Shown: positions 23,196 through 34,271 of the stretch, piece after piece | Layout of the letters: every line of letters begins with the position of its first letter | Position numbering within the stretch: the first letter of the stretch is position 1 | Origin: Devosia_A sp035998685 | GTDB lineage: Bacteria; Pseudomonadota; Alphaproteobacteria; Rhizobiales; Devosiaceae | Length of the DNA stretch: 64,000 nucleotides | Direction: 5' to 3' | Assembly (NCBI GenBank): GCA_035998685.1 | Contig: DASYHK010000004.1 | Span: forward strand, 1-64,000 | Notes under the pieces: generated by a model | What the model was told of the DNA's origin: nothing | The model's database searches: none | What the model saw: only the letters and a program-made list of their open reading frames with translations | Made by a program: the position numbers and the translations under genes

Positions 23196-24055
23196 CTCAA
23201 GCGCTTCATTATTGTCTCTCGCGCAGATCTGTCTTTATGCTTTGTCCACCAAAACACCGGAAACACATTATTTGGGCAATTCACCCCGCCTATAGAAAAG
23301 AGCGCTTGGCTCCCCTTGTATCCTAGGCCAGGAAGATATTGACCATCAACTCTCGCAGCCAGATTTGTCTCGATTGAGCGCATCATTGATCGCTTGGACT
23401 CCGCGATGGACTTTTCGTTGAAAGCGTCTATCCCCTTTTCGGTCCAAAGAGGTGAGTAGTAGGAAATACCTTCGGCGTCGAGTAGTTTTCTTGAATGGGT
23501 CATAGCAGCAATAGAAATAACAGAAATGTCACACGAGGTTAAATTTCTAGAGGCTATGGCCGAAGCGAAAGAGCGGAATTTACGTACAATTTTGCTTCCA
23601 GTACCGATAAAGTCGTCGAATAGTACGAATGACCTGTTAGGTAGAAGATAATCGTCGTACCCCTTCATCGAATTTCTGAAGTTGCGTTCTGACCAACCGG
23701 CTACTCCGGCGAAGTGGCCTTTAAGAAGCTGAAGCGCCATCTGGGAGCCGTCGGCCTCTGCATCGTCGCTAGAAGCAACGATGATTGTTGTCTTGCCGCG
23801 CGAGTTTCGAAGTGAAATCAGATGGTCACGAATGTGCTCGCAGAGGTCTTCAACTTCCGGTATGTCGAGTACCCTGAACCGCTGAATAAGCTCCACGATG
23901 AGCGACTTTTTCTCTTCGCAATCAAGAAGGCTCCAGAGATCAAACAGCGCCGTGCTTTTCCGCCGCAGCCACTGCCGAGGTGTGGTTAGTTCAACTAGCT
24001 GCTGAAAATCTTCGCGGCTGAATGAAGTGGTCGCGCGGGGAATCTGTTCAGGCAC
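23192..24055 (-). CDS. Retron effector candidate, phosphoribosyltransferase-like
   Basis: 287 residues, GTG start at 24055. After a helical N-terminal half, a Rossmann-like core carries TTIIVASSDDAEADGSQMA (89-107) and FVLFDDFIGTGSK (143-155), which resembles the PRPP-binding loop of phosphoribosyltransferases (VDDVxxTG). I recall that one retron class (type III in the Mestre 2020 scheme) pairs a PRTase-like protein with a winged-helix protein; this assignment needs checking. Probably the toxic effector released when phage disturbs the msDNA complex. Confidence 0.7.
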   Translation of the reverse strand: MPEQIPRATTSFSREDFQQLVELTTPRQWLRRKSTALFDLWSLLDCEEKKSLIVELIQRFRVLDIPEVEDLCEHIRDHLISLRNSRGKTTIIVASSDDAEADGSQMALQLLKGHFAGVAGWSERNFRNSMKGYDDYLLPNRSFVLFDDFIGTGSKIVRKFRSFASAIASRNLTSCDISVISIAAMTHSRKLLDAEGISYYSPLWTEKGIDAFNEKSIAESKRSMMRSIETNLAARVDGQYLPGLGYKGSQALFSIGGVNCPNNVFPVFWWTKHKDRSARETIMKRLR

Positions 24056-24159
24056 TTGTCAATCCAGAAGGTTCTGTCGGCAGAGTTGTCCTGCCGGCGC
24101 CCGCCGGTCAAGTCTCTCAGAGACAATGCTCAACGTTGCAGCTTCGGTCGCGGCGCCGA

Positions 24160-24275
24160 TCACTCCAGCCGCTGTTCTACCAACGCGGTCACCGTGTCGC
24201 CGACGGACTTGCCATGGCGGCGAGGGTGGCGGCGGTGAGGGGGAGTTTCGTGGTCGCCGGTGCCGGGGCATGAAG
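24160..24275 (-). pseudogene. Relic of a DUF1905 gene 3' end
   Basis: About 115 bp matching the 3' part of the intact DUF1905 gene at 24987-25265 (roughly 85% by eye over the stretch from CTCCAGCCGCTGTTC to GGGCATGAAG). The last codons still read HGKSVGDTVTALVEQRLE and stop, against IGKSVGDTVTVVVEQRLE in the intact gene, but small deletions shift the frame upstream and the 5' half is missing. It lies directly upstream of the retron operon. Confidence 0.75.
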
Positions 24276-24549
24276 TCGAATCTAGCAGGCGAGTATCCAG
24301 AAGAACTGGGGGATACGGTTCAAGCGGGGTAGGGGCTGAGGTCGCCGCTCCCGGTCTAACCGTCTGTGGGTGGGGCCGCCTTCGCTGGCGGGTCCAAACG
24401 TCTCGGCTGTCGCTTCGCCCGGACCCGCTTTCTCTCCCGCGGGCGGGAGAGAAAGCGGTGGGTGGCGCGGGGTGAGCCGGTGGGTGGCGTTGCGCTGGTC
24501 GAGGGGATTGCCGCGCTGATCTGTCTTCGGACCATCCTCCCCACCGCGC

Positions 24550-24660
24550 GTCATCCTCGCGCTTCTCGCGAGGACCCAGGGTTTGGGGCACCGATCGCAG
24601 GGTTTCTCGCGCCGCCGACGCGGCGCGGCTGGGTCGCCCGGACGAGCCGGGCGATGACGG
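24550..24660. repeat. Palindromic intergenic repeat, copy 2
   Basis: Left end GTCATCCTCGCGCTTCTCG followed by CGAGGACCCAGG; right end CTGGGTCGCCCGGACGAG then CCGGGCGATGAC, with a central GCGCCGCCG/CGGCGCGGC hairpin. About 75-80% like the copy at 24829-24940, and with the same ends as 289-423. Confidence 0.7.
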
Positions 24661-24828
24661 CCGAGAGATGGGGTATGAAGGGCAAGGTCCGGCGCCTGCC
24701 GCGCCCCCCACCCTAGCTCCGCTACGTCGCTGCGCTCCGAGCTGCGCTACCCTCCCCACAAGGGGGAGGGAGGGTCCGGTGGGTGCGGCGGGCGCTGGTC
24801 TATCTCCGTTCCATCCTCCCCACCGCTC

Positions 24829-24940
24829 GTCATTCTCGCGCTTGTCGCGAGGACCCAGGGCTCGAGGCACTAAATAGCAGGGTTTTCTCGCGCCGCCGCT
24901 GCGGCGCGGCTGGGTCCTCGGAACAAGTCCGAGGATGACG
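24829..24940. repeat. Palindromic intergenic repeat, copy 3
   Basis: Same layout as copy 2: GTCATTCTCGCGCTTGTCG then CGAGGACCCAGG, central GCGCCGCCGCTGCGGCGCGGC, and CTGGGTCCTCGGAACAAG then TCCGAGGATGAC. Both copies share the preceding CATCCTCCCCACCGC, so a longer unit of about 130 bp was probably duplicated. Confidence 0.7.
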
Positions 24941-24986
24941 GTCCGGGGGTGGGGTGGGGCGCGTGACCAGCAGGAGGTTGGGCCCG

Positions 24987-25265
24987 CTACTCCAGCCGCT
25001 GTTCCACCACCACGGTCACGGTGTCGCCGACGCTCTTGCCGATGGCGGCGAGGGTTTTGGCGGTGAGGGGGAGTTTGTGGTGGCCGGTGCCGAGGGGCAT
25101 GAAGGCGGTGCGGAGGGGGTGGGTGTCGACGGTGCCGGCGATCCTGACGCGGGCGCGGGTGGCGAAGAAGGCGGCGGAGGCGGGCCAGATCAGGTAGGTC
25201 CAGCCGCCCTTGGCGGGGGATTTGAGGATTTCGGCGGTGAAGGTGACGGGGAGGGTGGCGGACAT
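24987..25265 (-). CDS. DUF1905 domain-containing protein
   Basis: 92-residue protein from ATG 25265 (MSATLPVTFTAEILKSPAKG). The pattern VTFTAEILKSPAKGGWTYLIWP...VRIAGTVDTHPLRTAFMPLGTGHHKLPLTAKTLAAIGKSVGDTV is that of DUF1905, a small beta-barrel domain often fused to YdeI-type proteins. Function unknown. A decayed copy of its 3' end lies 700 bp to the left next to the retron. Confidence 0.88.
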   Translation of the reverse strand: MSATLPVTFTAEILKSPAKGGWTYLIWPASAAFFATRARVRIAGTVDTHPLRTAFMPLGTGHHKLPLTAKTLAAIGKSVGDTVTVVVEQRLE

Positions 25266-25551
25266 GGGGGCTCCGGGGACGGGGGAGGATAACAAGATGT
25301 CGCGCGGGGCGGGAGGATTTCGACGGGGGGAGTGGCAGGGAGTGCGTGGTGGGGGACGCGGGCGGCGCGGGGGCGTGGTGGCGGCGGCCGCCCCCCTCCG
25401 AGCTGCGCTAGTTCGCTAGCGCTCACAAGCTGCGCTTGCCTCCCCCGCGAGGGGGGAGGGGGGGCAGTCTCGCGATTCCGCCTGCCGCCGCCCTCTCCAC
25501 CATGCTTCGCATGGTCCCCCTCTCCCGCGAGCGGGAGAGGAATCCCGACGC
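25266..25551. other. Intergenic stretch with palindromic repeats
   Basis: No gene. Contains CTCCCCCGCGAGGGGGGAGG (about 25440-25460), a short palindrome CCATGCTTCGCATGG (about 25499-25513) and CCCCTCTCCCGCGAGCGGGAGAGG (about 25515-25540). The last lies 10 bp downstream of the uvrB stop on the minus strand and may help end its transcript. Confidence 0.55.
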
Positions 25552-28224
<2,673 letters not shown>

Positions 28225-28584
28225 GTGCGATCCCTGTCGATGCGGGCGGCGGTCGCCCCGCCACGCGTCCGGCATAGATAGGGCGCGCGTCAGAAGCTGT
28301 CAGGAGGGTGAGTGCAGATTCTGTAGCACGGATGGAACGGAAAGGGAACGGGGTGGTCGGCTGGATTCCTGGACTGCGCCGGTTTCGCCAAGGCTTCCCA
28401 CCCGGCGCTGACGCGCCGACCCTCGGCTCGTAGCCCGAGGGCAGGCTCTCTCCCGAGGGGAGCGGTGGGGGCGGGGCAGCCGCACGGCGCGGGCCTCCCG
28501 AGTGCGTGCGCAGGCTGGACGCGGCGGCATGGGGCGGGCTAGCGTCGCGCCGGTCTGAGGCAGCCGAAGGCAGCTGATGGGGGC
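28225..28584. other. Intergenic, divergent promoters of uvrB and an ABC operon
   Basis: No gene. The uvrB promoter should lie here on the minus strand; I could not pick a convincing -10/-35 pair or a LexA box. Positions 28420-28470 hold short GC-rich inverted repeats (CCCTCGGCTCGTAGCCCGAGGG, then CTCTCCCGAGGGGAG). Confidence 0.5.
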
Positions 28585-29448
28585 ATGGTGATCGCGGTAG
28601 AGAACCTGCAGTACCGGTATCCGGGGGCGGCGGCGCCGGTGCTGGCGGGACTGAACTTTGCGGTTGCCGAGGGCGAGGTGTACGGGCTGCTGGGGCCGTC
28701 GGGGGCGGGGAAGTCGACGACGCAGCGGATCCTGATGGGGATGCTGCGGGGGTTTTCCGGCCGGGCCGAGCTGTTCGGGCAGCCCGTCGAGACCCTCGGG
28801 CGGGGGCTGTACGAGCGGATCGGGGTCAGCTTCGAGCTGCCGGCGCTGTATCTGCGGCTGACGGCGCTCGAGAACCTCCGGCTGTTCGCGGCGCTCTACG
28901 ACAAGCCGACGCGCGAGCCGCGCGAGGTGCTGGCGGAGGTCGACCTCGGCGATGCCGCGGAACAGCGGGTCGAGCAGTTCTCCAAGGGCATGAAGATGCG
29001 CCTCAACCTGGCGCGGGCGCTGCTGCACGACCCCGACCTCTTGTTCCTCGACGAGCCGACCACGGGGCAGGATCCGGCCCGGGCGCGGGTGACGCGCGAC
29101 CTGATCCGCAGGCTGCGGGCGGCGGGCAAGACCATCTTCCTCACCACCCACAATATGGCGGAAGCCGAAGAGATCTGCGATCGCGTCGGGTTCCTCGTGC
29201 GGGGGAGCATCCCGGTGACGGGGACGCCGGAGGAACTCAAGCGCCGCTACGGCCAGCGGCTGCTGGAGGCGCGGGTGGGTACAGGGCCGGAATCGCGGCT
29301 GATGACGTTCCCGATGGAGGGGATCGGCGGCAATGCCAGCTTCCTCGAGCTGCTGGCGAGCGGGCAGGTGACGTCGCTGCACACGCTGGAGGCGAGCCTC
29401 GACGAGGTGTTCATCCGGGCGACCGGCGATCCCGAGGCGGCGGCATGA
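28585..29448 (+). CDS. ABC transporter ATP-binding protein (ABC-2 exporter)
   Basis: 287-residue ATPase: Walker A GPSGAGKST (37-45), signature FSKGMKMRLNLARAL, Walker B LLFLDEPTTG, and the switch histidine in TTHNMAEAEE. The C-terminal extension (after residue 215) is typical of CcmA/DrrA-type exporters. It is followed by two permeases with 4-bp overlaps, the same layout as the Rv2686c-2688c fluoroquinolone exporter of mycobacteria; the substrate here is unknown. Confidence 0.92.
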   Translation: MVIAVENLQYRYPGAAAPVLAGLNFAVAEGEVYGLLGPSGAGKSTTQRILMGMLRGFSGRAELFGQPVETLGRGLYERIGVSFELPALYLRLTALENLRLFAALYDKPTREPREVLAEVDLGDAAEQRVEQFSKGMKMRLNLARALLHDPDLLFLDEPTTGQDPARARVTRDLIRRLRAAGKTIFLTTHNMAEAEEICDRVGFLVRGSIPVTGTPEELKRRYGQRLLEARVGTGPESRLMTFPMEGIGGNASFLELLASGQVTSLHTLEASLDEVFIRATGDPEAAA

Positions 29449-30140
29449 GCAGCCGGCTGCAAACGCTGCTGGTGCACGATGCGCGGCTGCAGTTCCGCTA
29501 CGGCATCTACGCCGCCTATGGTGTCGTCGTCGTCTTCTATGTGGCGGTACTGGTGTGGACGGCACCGTGGCTGCCGGCCTGGGCGCCGGCGGTGGTCATC
29601 TTCACGGATCCGGCGGCGCTCGGCTTCTTCTTCCTCGGGGCGCTGCTGATGCTGGAGCGATCGGAGGGCGTACGCCCGGCGCTGGCGGTGTCGCCGGTGT
29701 CGCCGGCCGAGTATCTCCTCGGCAAGCTGGCGACGCTGACGACGGTCTCGGTCGTCGCCGCGGCAGTGCTGGTGGCGGTCCTGCACCGGCCGGCGGACCC
29801 GCTGCTGCTGTTGCTCACCGTGGCGCTGACGGCCATCCAGTATATCGGGATCGGGATGCCGATCGGCCTCCGCTTCCGCACCGTCAACGGCTATCTCATC
29901 GGCTCGGCCGGCTTCCTGTTGCCGCTGATCGGGCCGGGCTTCCTGGCGCTGCTCGAGGACATGCCGCTGTGGCTGGCGCTGATCCCGGCGGTCAGTCAGC
30001 TGCGGTTGCTGCTGGTGGCCACCGGAGCGGCAGCGGCCTCGGCGGGAGAGCTGGCGCTGATGCTGGCGGTCTGCGCCGCCGCCGCTGCCGGCGGCTGCTG
30101 GGTGGCGCTGCGCGCGCTGCGCCGCGAGTTCGGCCGGTGA
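29445..30140 (+). CDS. ABC-2 type permease, first subunit
   Basis: 231 residues with about six hydrophobic segments (for example YAAYGVVVVFYVAVLVW and ALGFFFLGALLMLERSEG). The phrase LERSEGVRPALAVSPVSPAEYLLGKL is typical of ABC-2 permeases resembling the fluoroquinolone exporter subunits. Overlaps the ATPase gene by ATGA and the next permease by GTGA. Confidence 0.85.
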   Translation: MSSRLQTLLVHDARLQFRYGIYAAYGVVVVFYVAVLVWTAPWLPAWAPAVVIFTDPAALGFFFLGALLMLERSEGVRPALAVSPVSPAEYLLGKLATLTTVSVVAAAVLVAVLHRPADPLLLLLTVALTAIQYIGIGMPIGLRFRTVNGYLIGSAGFLLPLIGPGFLALLEDMPLWLALIPAVSQLRLLLVATGAAAASAGELALMLAVCAAAAAGGCWVALRALRREFGR

Positions 30141-30874
30141 GCGCGGTCGCGGCGCTGGCGCCGAAACGGGTCGGGCGACTGCTGCTGTCGGACGCGATGA
30201 GCATCGGACGCGATCCGATGCTGTTGTTTGCCATCGTGCTGTCGGTCCTGCCGGCGATCGGCTTTCACCTCACGCAGCAGCAGATGGACGGGGCGGCGCT
30301 GGCGGCTTTCGGAGTGGAGCAGCTCTCGCGCTACGTGGCGCCGGTCGCGCTGCTGGTGCCGGCCTACCTCATCGGCTGGGTCACCGGCTTCCTGCTGCTC
30401 GAGGACCGCGACGACGGGCCGCTGGCGGCCATCGCCGTCACGCCGATGGGCAAGGGGGGATTCTTCGCCTACCGGGCGACCGTCACGGCGCTGGTGACGG
30501 CGGCGGTGACGCTGCTCGGGCTGCGCTTGATGGTGCCGGAGATCGGAGCGGCAGAGGCGGTGCTGGTGCTGTTGCTGGTACCCGCTGGGGCGGTGATCGC
30601 GGCGGTCATGTTGCCGGCGGTTGCCCGCAACAAGGTGGAGGGGCTGGCGCTCACCAAGCTCATCAATCTCGGCATGTTCGCGCCGCTGCTGGCGATCATG
30701 CCGTCACCGTGGCGGCTGCTGGGCGGGGTGGTGCCGAGCTACTGGATCGGGGAGGCGCTGGGGCTGGCGGAGGGACGCGTGCTGCCGCTGCCGGTGCTGG
30801 TGGCCGCAGCTGTCCTGGTGCATCTCGTGTGGGGCATAGTACTCGTCCGGCGGTTCATTCGGCGTCCGGAGTAA
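30137..30874 (+). CDS. ABC-2 type permease, second subunit
   Basis: 245 residues from GTG 30137, whose GTGA overlaps the previous stop. Six or so membrane segments; LLEDRDDGPLAAIAVTPMGKGGFFAYRATV parallels the LERSEG...SPVSPAEYLLGKL block of the first permease, so the two are probably paralogous half-channels. Ends with a basic tail RRFIRRPE. Confidence 0.85.
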   Translation: MSAVAALAPKRVGRLLLSDAMSIGRDPMLLFAIVLSVLPAIGFHLTQQQMDGAALAAFGVEQLSRYVAPVALLVPAYLIGWVTGFLLLEDRDDGPLAAIAVTPMGKGGFFAYRATVTALVTAAVTLLGLRLMVPEIGAAEAVLVLLLVPAGAVIAAVMLPAVARNKVEGLALTKLINLGMFAPLLAIMPSPWRLLGGVVPSYWIGEALGLAEGRVLPLPVLVAAAVLVHLVWGIVLVRRFIRRPE

Positions 30875-30962
30875 GTCTCGGCGCCGCCGGGGCGGCGAAA
30901 CGACGTACAGACAGCGCGAGCCTCGACCGCGCAAGGGCGGGTACGAGCGGGGGAGATAAGCG

Positions 30963-30994
30963 AGGTGCCGCCCGTGGGGGGACGGGCGGCACCT
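30963..30994. terminator. Bidirectional hairpin between convergent genes
   Basis: AGGTGCCGCCCGT, loop of six G, ACGGGCGGCACCT: a perfect 13-bp stem between the ABC operon and the convergent SH3 gene. No U-run on either side, so termination is inferred from position and stem strength. Confidence 0.6.
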
Positions 30995-31015
30995 GCTACG
31001 CATGCGGAGCTTCGA

Positions 31016-31654
31016 CTATCGCACGCGGATCGAGGAGATCTGGTCGTTGCCGCGGCTGCCCAGATTGCGGACATTGCGGTCGATGGTCGCGCAGCGGCCT
31101 TCGAAGCCGTTGTGCTCACAGACGCGAGCTTCGGCACCACCGCGGACGCGGATCGAGGAGATGGTGTCATTCCAGTCGCCCAGCGAAGACCGGCTCTGGC
31201 CGGGACGCATGCAGAACTGGTCACCCTCGTAATTCACGTGCTCGTAGAAGCACACGCGGCCACCGCGGTCGGGACGGCGATCGGGACGACGGAAGTCGCC
31301 ATCGCCGAAGGAGAAGCTGAATCCGGGGATGGAGAATTCGATGCCGACATCGGGCTGGCCGCGGTCGCGATCAGGGCGGCCGGGACGGCCCGGGCGGGCG
31401 GGGGTATCGGTGAGATATCGGCAGGAGGCCCAGCCATCCGGACCGCTCTTCTGAAGGTAGCACCAGCCACCGGAGGTGCGCGTCACCTCGACATACTGGC
31501 CGGGGTGGATCACGTCAACGACGCCATAGTTCACGCCGGGGCCGGAGCGGACGTTGAGGGGGTTTGTGGCTTCTGCGGCCGAGGCGGCCGCGGGGCCCAT
31601 CACCAGGCCGCCAACGAGTGCCGCCAGGGCAACGAATGTCTTGCTTCGGGTCAT
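31016..31654 (-). CDS. Secreted SH3 plus crystallin-like (peptidase inhibitor I36) protein
   Basis: 212 residues from ATG 31654. Signal peptide (MTRSKTFVALAALVGGLVMGPAAASA), an SH3 domain (TNPLNVRSGPGVNYGVVDVIHPGQYVEVT...DGWASCRYL), a Pro/Arg/Gly/Asp-rich linker, then two beta/gamma-crystallin-like repeats (VCFYEHVNYEGDQFCM...ISSIRVRGG and VCEHNGFEGRCATIDRN...ISSIRVR). Such tails occur in the I36 inhibitor family. Extracytoplasmic; may bind wall or protect against proteases, inferred. Confidence 0.87.
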   Translation of the reverse strand: MTRSKTFVALAALVGGLVMGPAAASAAEATNPLNVRSGPGVNYGVVDVIHPGQYVEVTRTSGGWCYLQKSGPDGWASCRYLTDTPARPGRPGRPDRDRGQPDVGIEFSIPGFSFSFGDGDFRRPDRRPDRGGRVCFYEHVNYEGDQFCMRPGQSRSSLGDWNDTISSIRVRGGAEARVCEHNGFEGRCATIDRNVRNLGSRGNDQISSIRVR

Positions 31655-31764
31655 GTTCGGACTCCTTGAATTTTTGCCTTCCCGCGGGGGCAAAACCACC
31701 CGCGGCATTCAAGGTTCCGGAAAAGTTTCCCTATTGCCCGGCTGCTGCTGCAGCCGCCGGGGCC

Positions 31765-32343
31765 TCAGTGCACGCGATAGGAGGAGACGGCGTTCACGAG
31801 GAGGCGGGGCAGCAGCGGTTGGCTTGCGATGATGCGCTCGCAGTAGCTCGAAAAGTCGCGGTCACGACAGACGGTGACCGAGCCGGACTCGGGGATGAGC
31901 AGGGAGGCGAAGCGGTCGTCGATGCCGAACAGCTGCAGGTCGTGGACGACGGTGCCCGGCGGCTGGCACAGGTGGTCGCCGGTGAAGTCGGGCCCGGTGT
32001 AGAAGCAGACGGTGCCGCCGGAGGGATAGTTGAGGCGCGGGCCGGTCAGCGGGCCGCGCGGATGCTGACCGAAGCTGACATTGTCGCGGGAGACCCAGCC
32101 ACGGGCGCCGTCGGCGTGGATCTGGCACCAGCGATAGGTGCAGCGGTCGACCTGAATGCGGGTCTCTTCTCCCAGTTCGCCAGTGACGTCGTAGGCGGCG
32201 CCGGGTCCGGCCCGCAGCACCTGGCCGTTGATCAGCCATGCCGGGGTCCCCGTCTCGATGGCGCTGGCGGCGGAGGGCAAAGCCAGCGCGCAGATGGCGG
32301 CGAGGATGGCGAGCAGCGGGAGAAGGCGCGGTGCGGTCGGCAT
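31765..32343 (-). CDS. Secreted SH3 plus crystallin-like protein
   Basis: 192 residues from ATG 32343. Signal peptide (MPTAPRLLPLLAILAAICALALPSAASA), an SH3-like domain (AWLINGQVLRAGPGAAYDVTGELGEETRIQVDRCTYRWCQI...GWVSRDNV) and a crystallin-like C-terminal part (VCFYTGPDFTGDHLCQPPGT...SVTVCRDRDFSSYCERI). Same architecture as its left-hand neighbour but clearly diverged; a second tandem SH3 pair besides the trio at 16-18 kb. Confidence 0.85.
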   Translation of the reverse strand: MPTAPRLLPLLAILAAICALALPSAASAIETGTPAWLINGQVLRAGPGAAYDVTGELGEETRIQVDRCTYRWCQIHADGARGWVSRDNVSFGQHPRGPLTGPRLNYPSGGTVCFYTGPDFTGDHLCQPPGTVVHDLQLFGIDDRFASLLIPESGSVTVCRDRDFSSYCERIIASQPLLPRLLVNAVSSYRVH

Positions 32344-32708
32344 GTCGTGATCCCCGGAGGCGATGGCAGAGAATAGCCGCAAGGGATGGCGGTTCCAAGG
32401 GCCGGGAGAGCACAATGCGGGGGAAATGGTGGGTGCCACGGGCGGGGGTGTCGCGTAAGGAGCTGTGGTACGGTGGGGCGAGGGTGAGCGCCATCGAGGT
32501 CCCGGTTCGCTGCCACCCCCTCCCCAGCCCTCCCCGCAAGGGGGAGGGTGTTCGATCGCGGTGGTGGCACGATCTGGTTCCAGCCACGGAGCGGCACCTC
32601 CTCCACCCGGGTAGCGCTGCGCGCTGCCGGGCGCAGGCTTTGCGGGGGAGGATGGGAGGGGGTGGCGCAATGCTCGGCGTCACGACCCTTTCGACTGCAA
32701 GCGGGCCG
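32344..32708. other. Intergenic stretch with GC-rich repeats
   Basis: No gene. Holds the GC-rich repeat CACCCCCTCCCCAGCCCTCC then CGCAAGGGGGAGGGTG (about 32513-32552) followed by a stretch ending CGGGGGAGGATGGGAGGGGG (about 32642-32662). The pair has the look of a mobile intergenic element related to those at 35393 and 61497. Confidence 0.5.
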
Positions 32709-33098
32709 CTACTCTTGCGGAATGACCCGTTTGCGGCCGTCCTCGCCAAGGGCGACGTAGACGAAGTGGCCGGCGGTGACCTTGACGCGGTCGTCGATGC
32801 GGTTGCGGCGGGCCCAGGCCTCAACGGCGACGGTGATCGAGGTGGTGCCGACGCGATCAATGGCGGTGTAGACGCAGAGGATGTCCCCGACCTTGACCGG
32901 GGCGATGAAGGTCATGGCCTCGACGGCAACGGTGACGACGCGGCCGCTCACCCGCTCGACGGCGGCGATGGCGCCGGCAATGTCCATCTGGCTCATCACC
33001 CAGCCGCCGAAGATGTCGCCGGCGGGGTTGGTGTCGGCGGGCATTGCGAGGGTGCGGATGGTCAGGGTGCCATGGGGCTCGGCGGCGATCGTGGTCAT
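32709..33098 (-). CDS. Acyl-CoA thioesterase, YciA-type hot-dog protein
   Basis: 129 residues with the hot-dog fold blocks MPADTNPAGDIFGGWVMSQMDIAGAIAA (central helix with the active-site Asn/Asp region), VTVAVEAMTFIAPVKVGDILCVY and TSITVAVEAWARR. Hydrolyses acyl-CoA thioesters; chain-length preference unknown. ATG 33098 overlaps the tdk stop as ATGA. Confidence 0.93.
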   Translation of the reverse strand: MTTIAAEPHGTLTIRTLAMPADTNPAGDIFGGWVMSQMDIAGAIAAVERVSGRVVTVAVEAMTFIAPVKVGDILCVYTAIDRVGTTSITVAVEAWARRNRIDDRVKVTAGHFVYVALGEDGRKRVIPQE

Positions 33099-33694
33099 GG
33101 CAGCGGTCCTTTCGTCGGCCAGCGGCCGGTCTCTTCTTCCCAGTGGCGGCGGCAGAGGGAGATATAGACCGATTTCTCGATCGAGACCTGCTCGCCGTGC
33201 GTGAGCACGCGGCCGTCGGCGGTGCGGCGCACGACCATGGTGGCCTTGGCGCCGCAGAAGCAGATGGTGCGGATCTCGCGCAGTACATCGGCGATGGCGA
33301 GGAGTTCGGAGGAGCCGGGGAAGAGCTTGCCCTGGAAATCGGTGCGGAGCCCGAAGCACATGACGGGGATGCGCAGTCGGTCGGCAACGCGAGCCAGTTG
33401 CCAGACCTGTTCGGGGGAGAGGAACTGGGCCTCGTCGACGAAGACGCAGTCGACCTTGGACTCGTCCATATGGGTGCGGATGCGGTCGAAGAGGTCGTCG
33501 CCCGCGGCATAGAGTTCGGCCGGAGCGGAGATGCCGAGACGGGAGGAGATCACGCCCACTCCGTCCTCGGCATAGAGGGCGGAGGTGAAGAGCAGGCTGC
33601 GCATGCCGCGTTCGATGTAGTTGTGCGACGCCTGCAGCAGCATGGTCGACTTGCCGGCATTCATGGTCGAGTACGAGAAATAGAGCTTCGCCAT
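33095..33694 (-). CDS. tdk: Thymidine kinase
   Basis: Type II thymidine kinase of 199 residues from ATG 33694 (MAKLYFSYSTMNAGKST). The P-loop is STMNAGKST, Walker B-like VDCVFVDEAQFL with catalytic Glu, and CFGLRTDF. The zinc-binding region has CFCGAKATMVVR and a further Cys in YISLCRRHW. Salvages thymidine into dTMP. Coupled to the thioesterase gene. Confidence 0.95.
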   Translation of the reverse strand: MAKLYFSYSTMNAGKSTMLLQASHNYIERGMRSLLFTSALYAEDGVGVISSRLGISAPAELYAAGDDLFDRIRTHMDESKVDCVFVDEAQFLSPEQVWQLARVADRLRIPVMCFGLRTDFQGKLFPGSSELLAIADVLREIRTICFCGAKATMVVRRTADGRVLTHGEQVSIEKSVYISLCRRHWEEETGRWPTKGPLP

Positions 33695-33825
33695 GGCGCT
33701 GTTGTGCCCGCGCCGTCGGTGCGGGGGAAAGGGAAATCGCCGCCCGCTCCACAGCTTTGCGTCGCACTTGCGACACGATGTTGGCATAATCGGCGGATGC
33801 GGGCCGGGCGTTGGAGGATCAACGA

Positions 33826-34221
33826 ATGAAGCATGTGATCAAGGGGTTGGCCGCGGCGGTTGCGGCGGCAATGATGCTGGTGGCGCCGGCGGCGGCGCAG
33901 GAGGGCTCGCCCGTCGGGGTGTGGCAGACCGGCCCCGGCGACGTGAAGATCGAGTTTGAGTACTGCGGCAAGAACAACGAGGAACTCTGCGGCTGGCTGC
34001 GCTATTCGCGGGACCAGAGCCCGCGGGTGCAGCGATACATGAACAAGATGGTGATGGAGCGCGCCGAGCGGGTCGGGAAACGCCAGTGGAAGGGCGACTT
34101 CGTGCTCTCTGGACACCGCATGCACGGGACCATGCGGCTCGCCAAGCGCGACCGGCTGGAGTTCGATGGCTGCGTGGCGCTGATCATCTGCGGCGAGTTC
34201 AACCTCTACCGCGTCGACTGA
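33826..34221 (+). CDS. Secreted DUF2147-type protein
   Basis: 131 residues from ATG 33826. A signal peptide (MKHVIKGLAAAVAAAMMLVAPAAAQ) precedes a lipocalin-like DUF2147 domain: SPVGVWQTGPGDVKIEFEYC, ELCGWLRYS, and LFxGY-equivalent KRQWKGDFVL, with RLEFDGCVALIICGEFNLYRVD at the end. Family members are periplasmic with unknown function. Confidence 0.8.
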   Translation: MKHVIKGLAAAVAAAMMLVAPAAAQEGSPVGVWQTGPGDVKIEFEYCGKNNEELCGWLRYSRDQSPRVQRYMNKMVMERAERVGKRQWKGDFVLSGHRMHGTMRLAKRDRLEFDGCVALIICGEFNLYRVD

Positions 34222-34240
34222 CGCGTCCCCGACGCCCGGC

Positions 34241-34271
34241 AAAAAGACGGCCGCCCGTCCGGGGCGGCCGC
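34241..34271 (-). terminator. Intrinsic terminator on the minus strand
   Basis: Minus strand GCGGCCGCCCC, loop GGAC, GGGCGGCCGT, then CTTTTTG: a stem of about 10 bp followed by T5. It lies 170 bp beyond the end of the EamA gene at 34441, and just past the convergent DUF2147 gene. Confidence 0.65.

Larger units (their letters stand above)
24276..24986. other. Gene-free stretch with repeats
   Basis: No gene recognised. Apart from the two palindromic repeats listed separately, it contains a short hairpin TTTCTCTCCCGC/GCGGGAGAGAAA at about 24429-24453 and the GC-rich repeat core CCCTCCCCACAAGGGGGAGGG near 24751-24770. All open frames are proline/arginine-rich shadows. Confidence 0.6.

Noticed and set aside
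24220..25000. CRISPR array suspected from repeated blocks
   Set aside because: Only two diverged copies of about 110 bp with internal palindromes and no regular short repeats or spacers.
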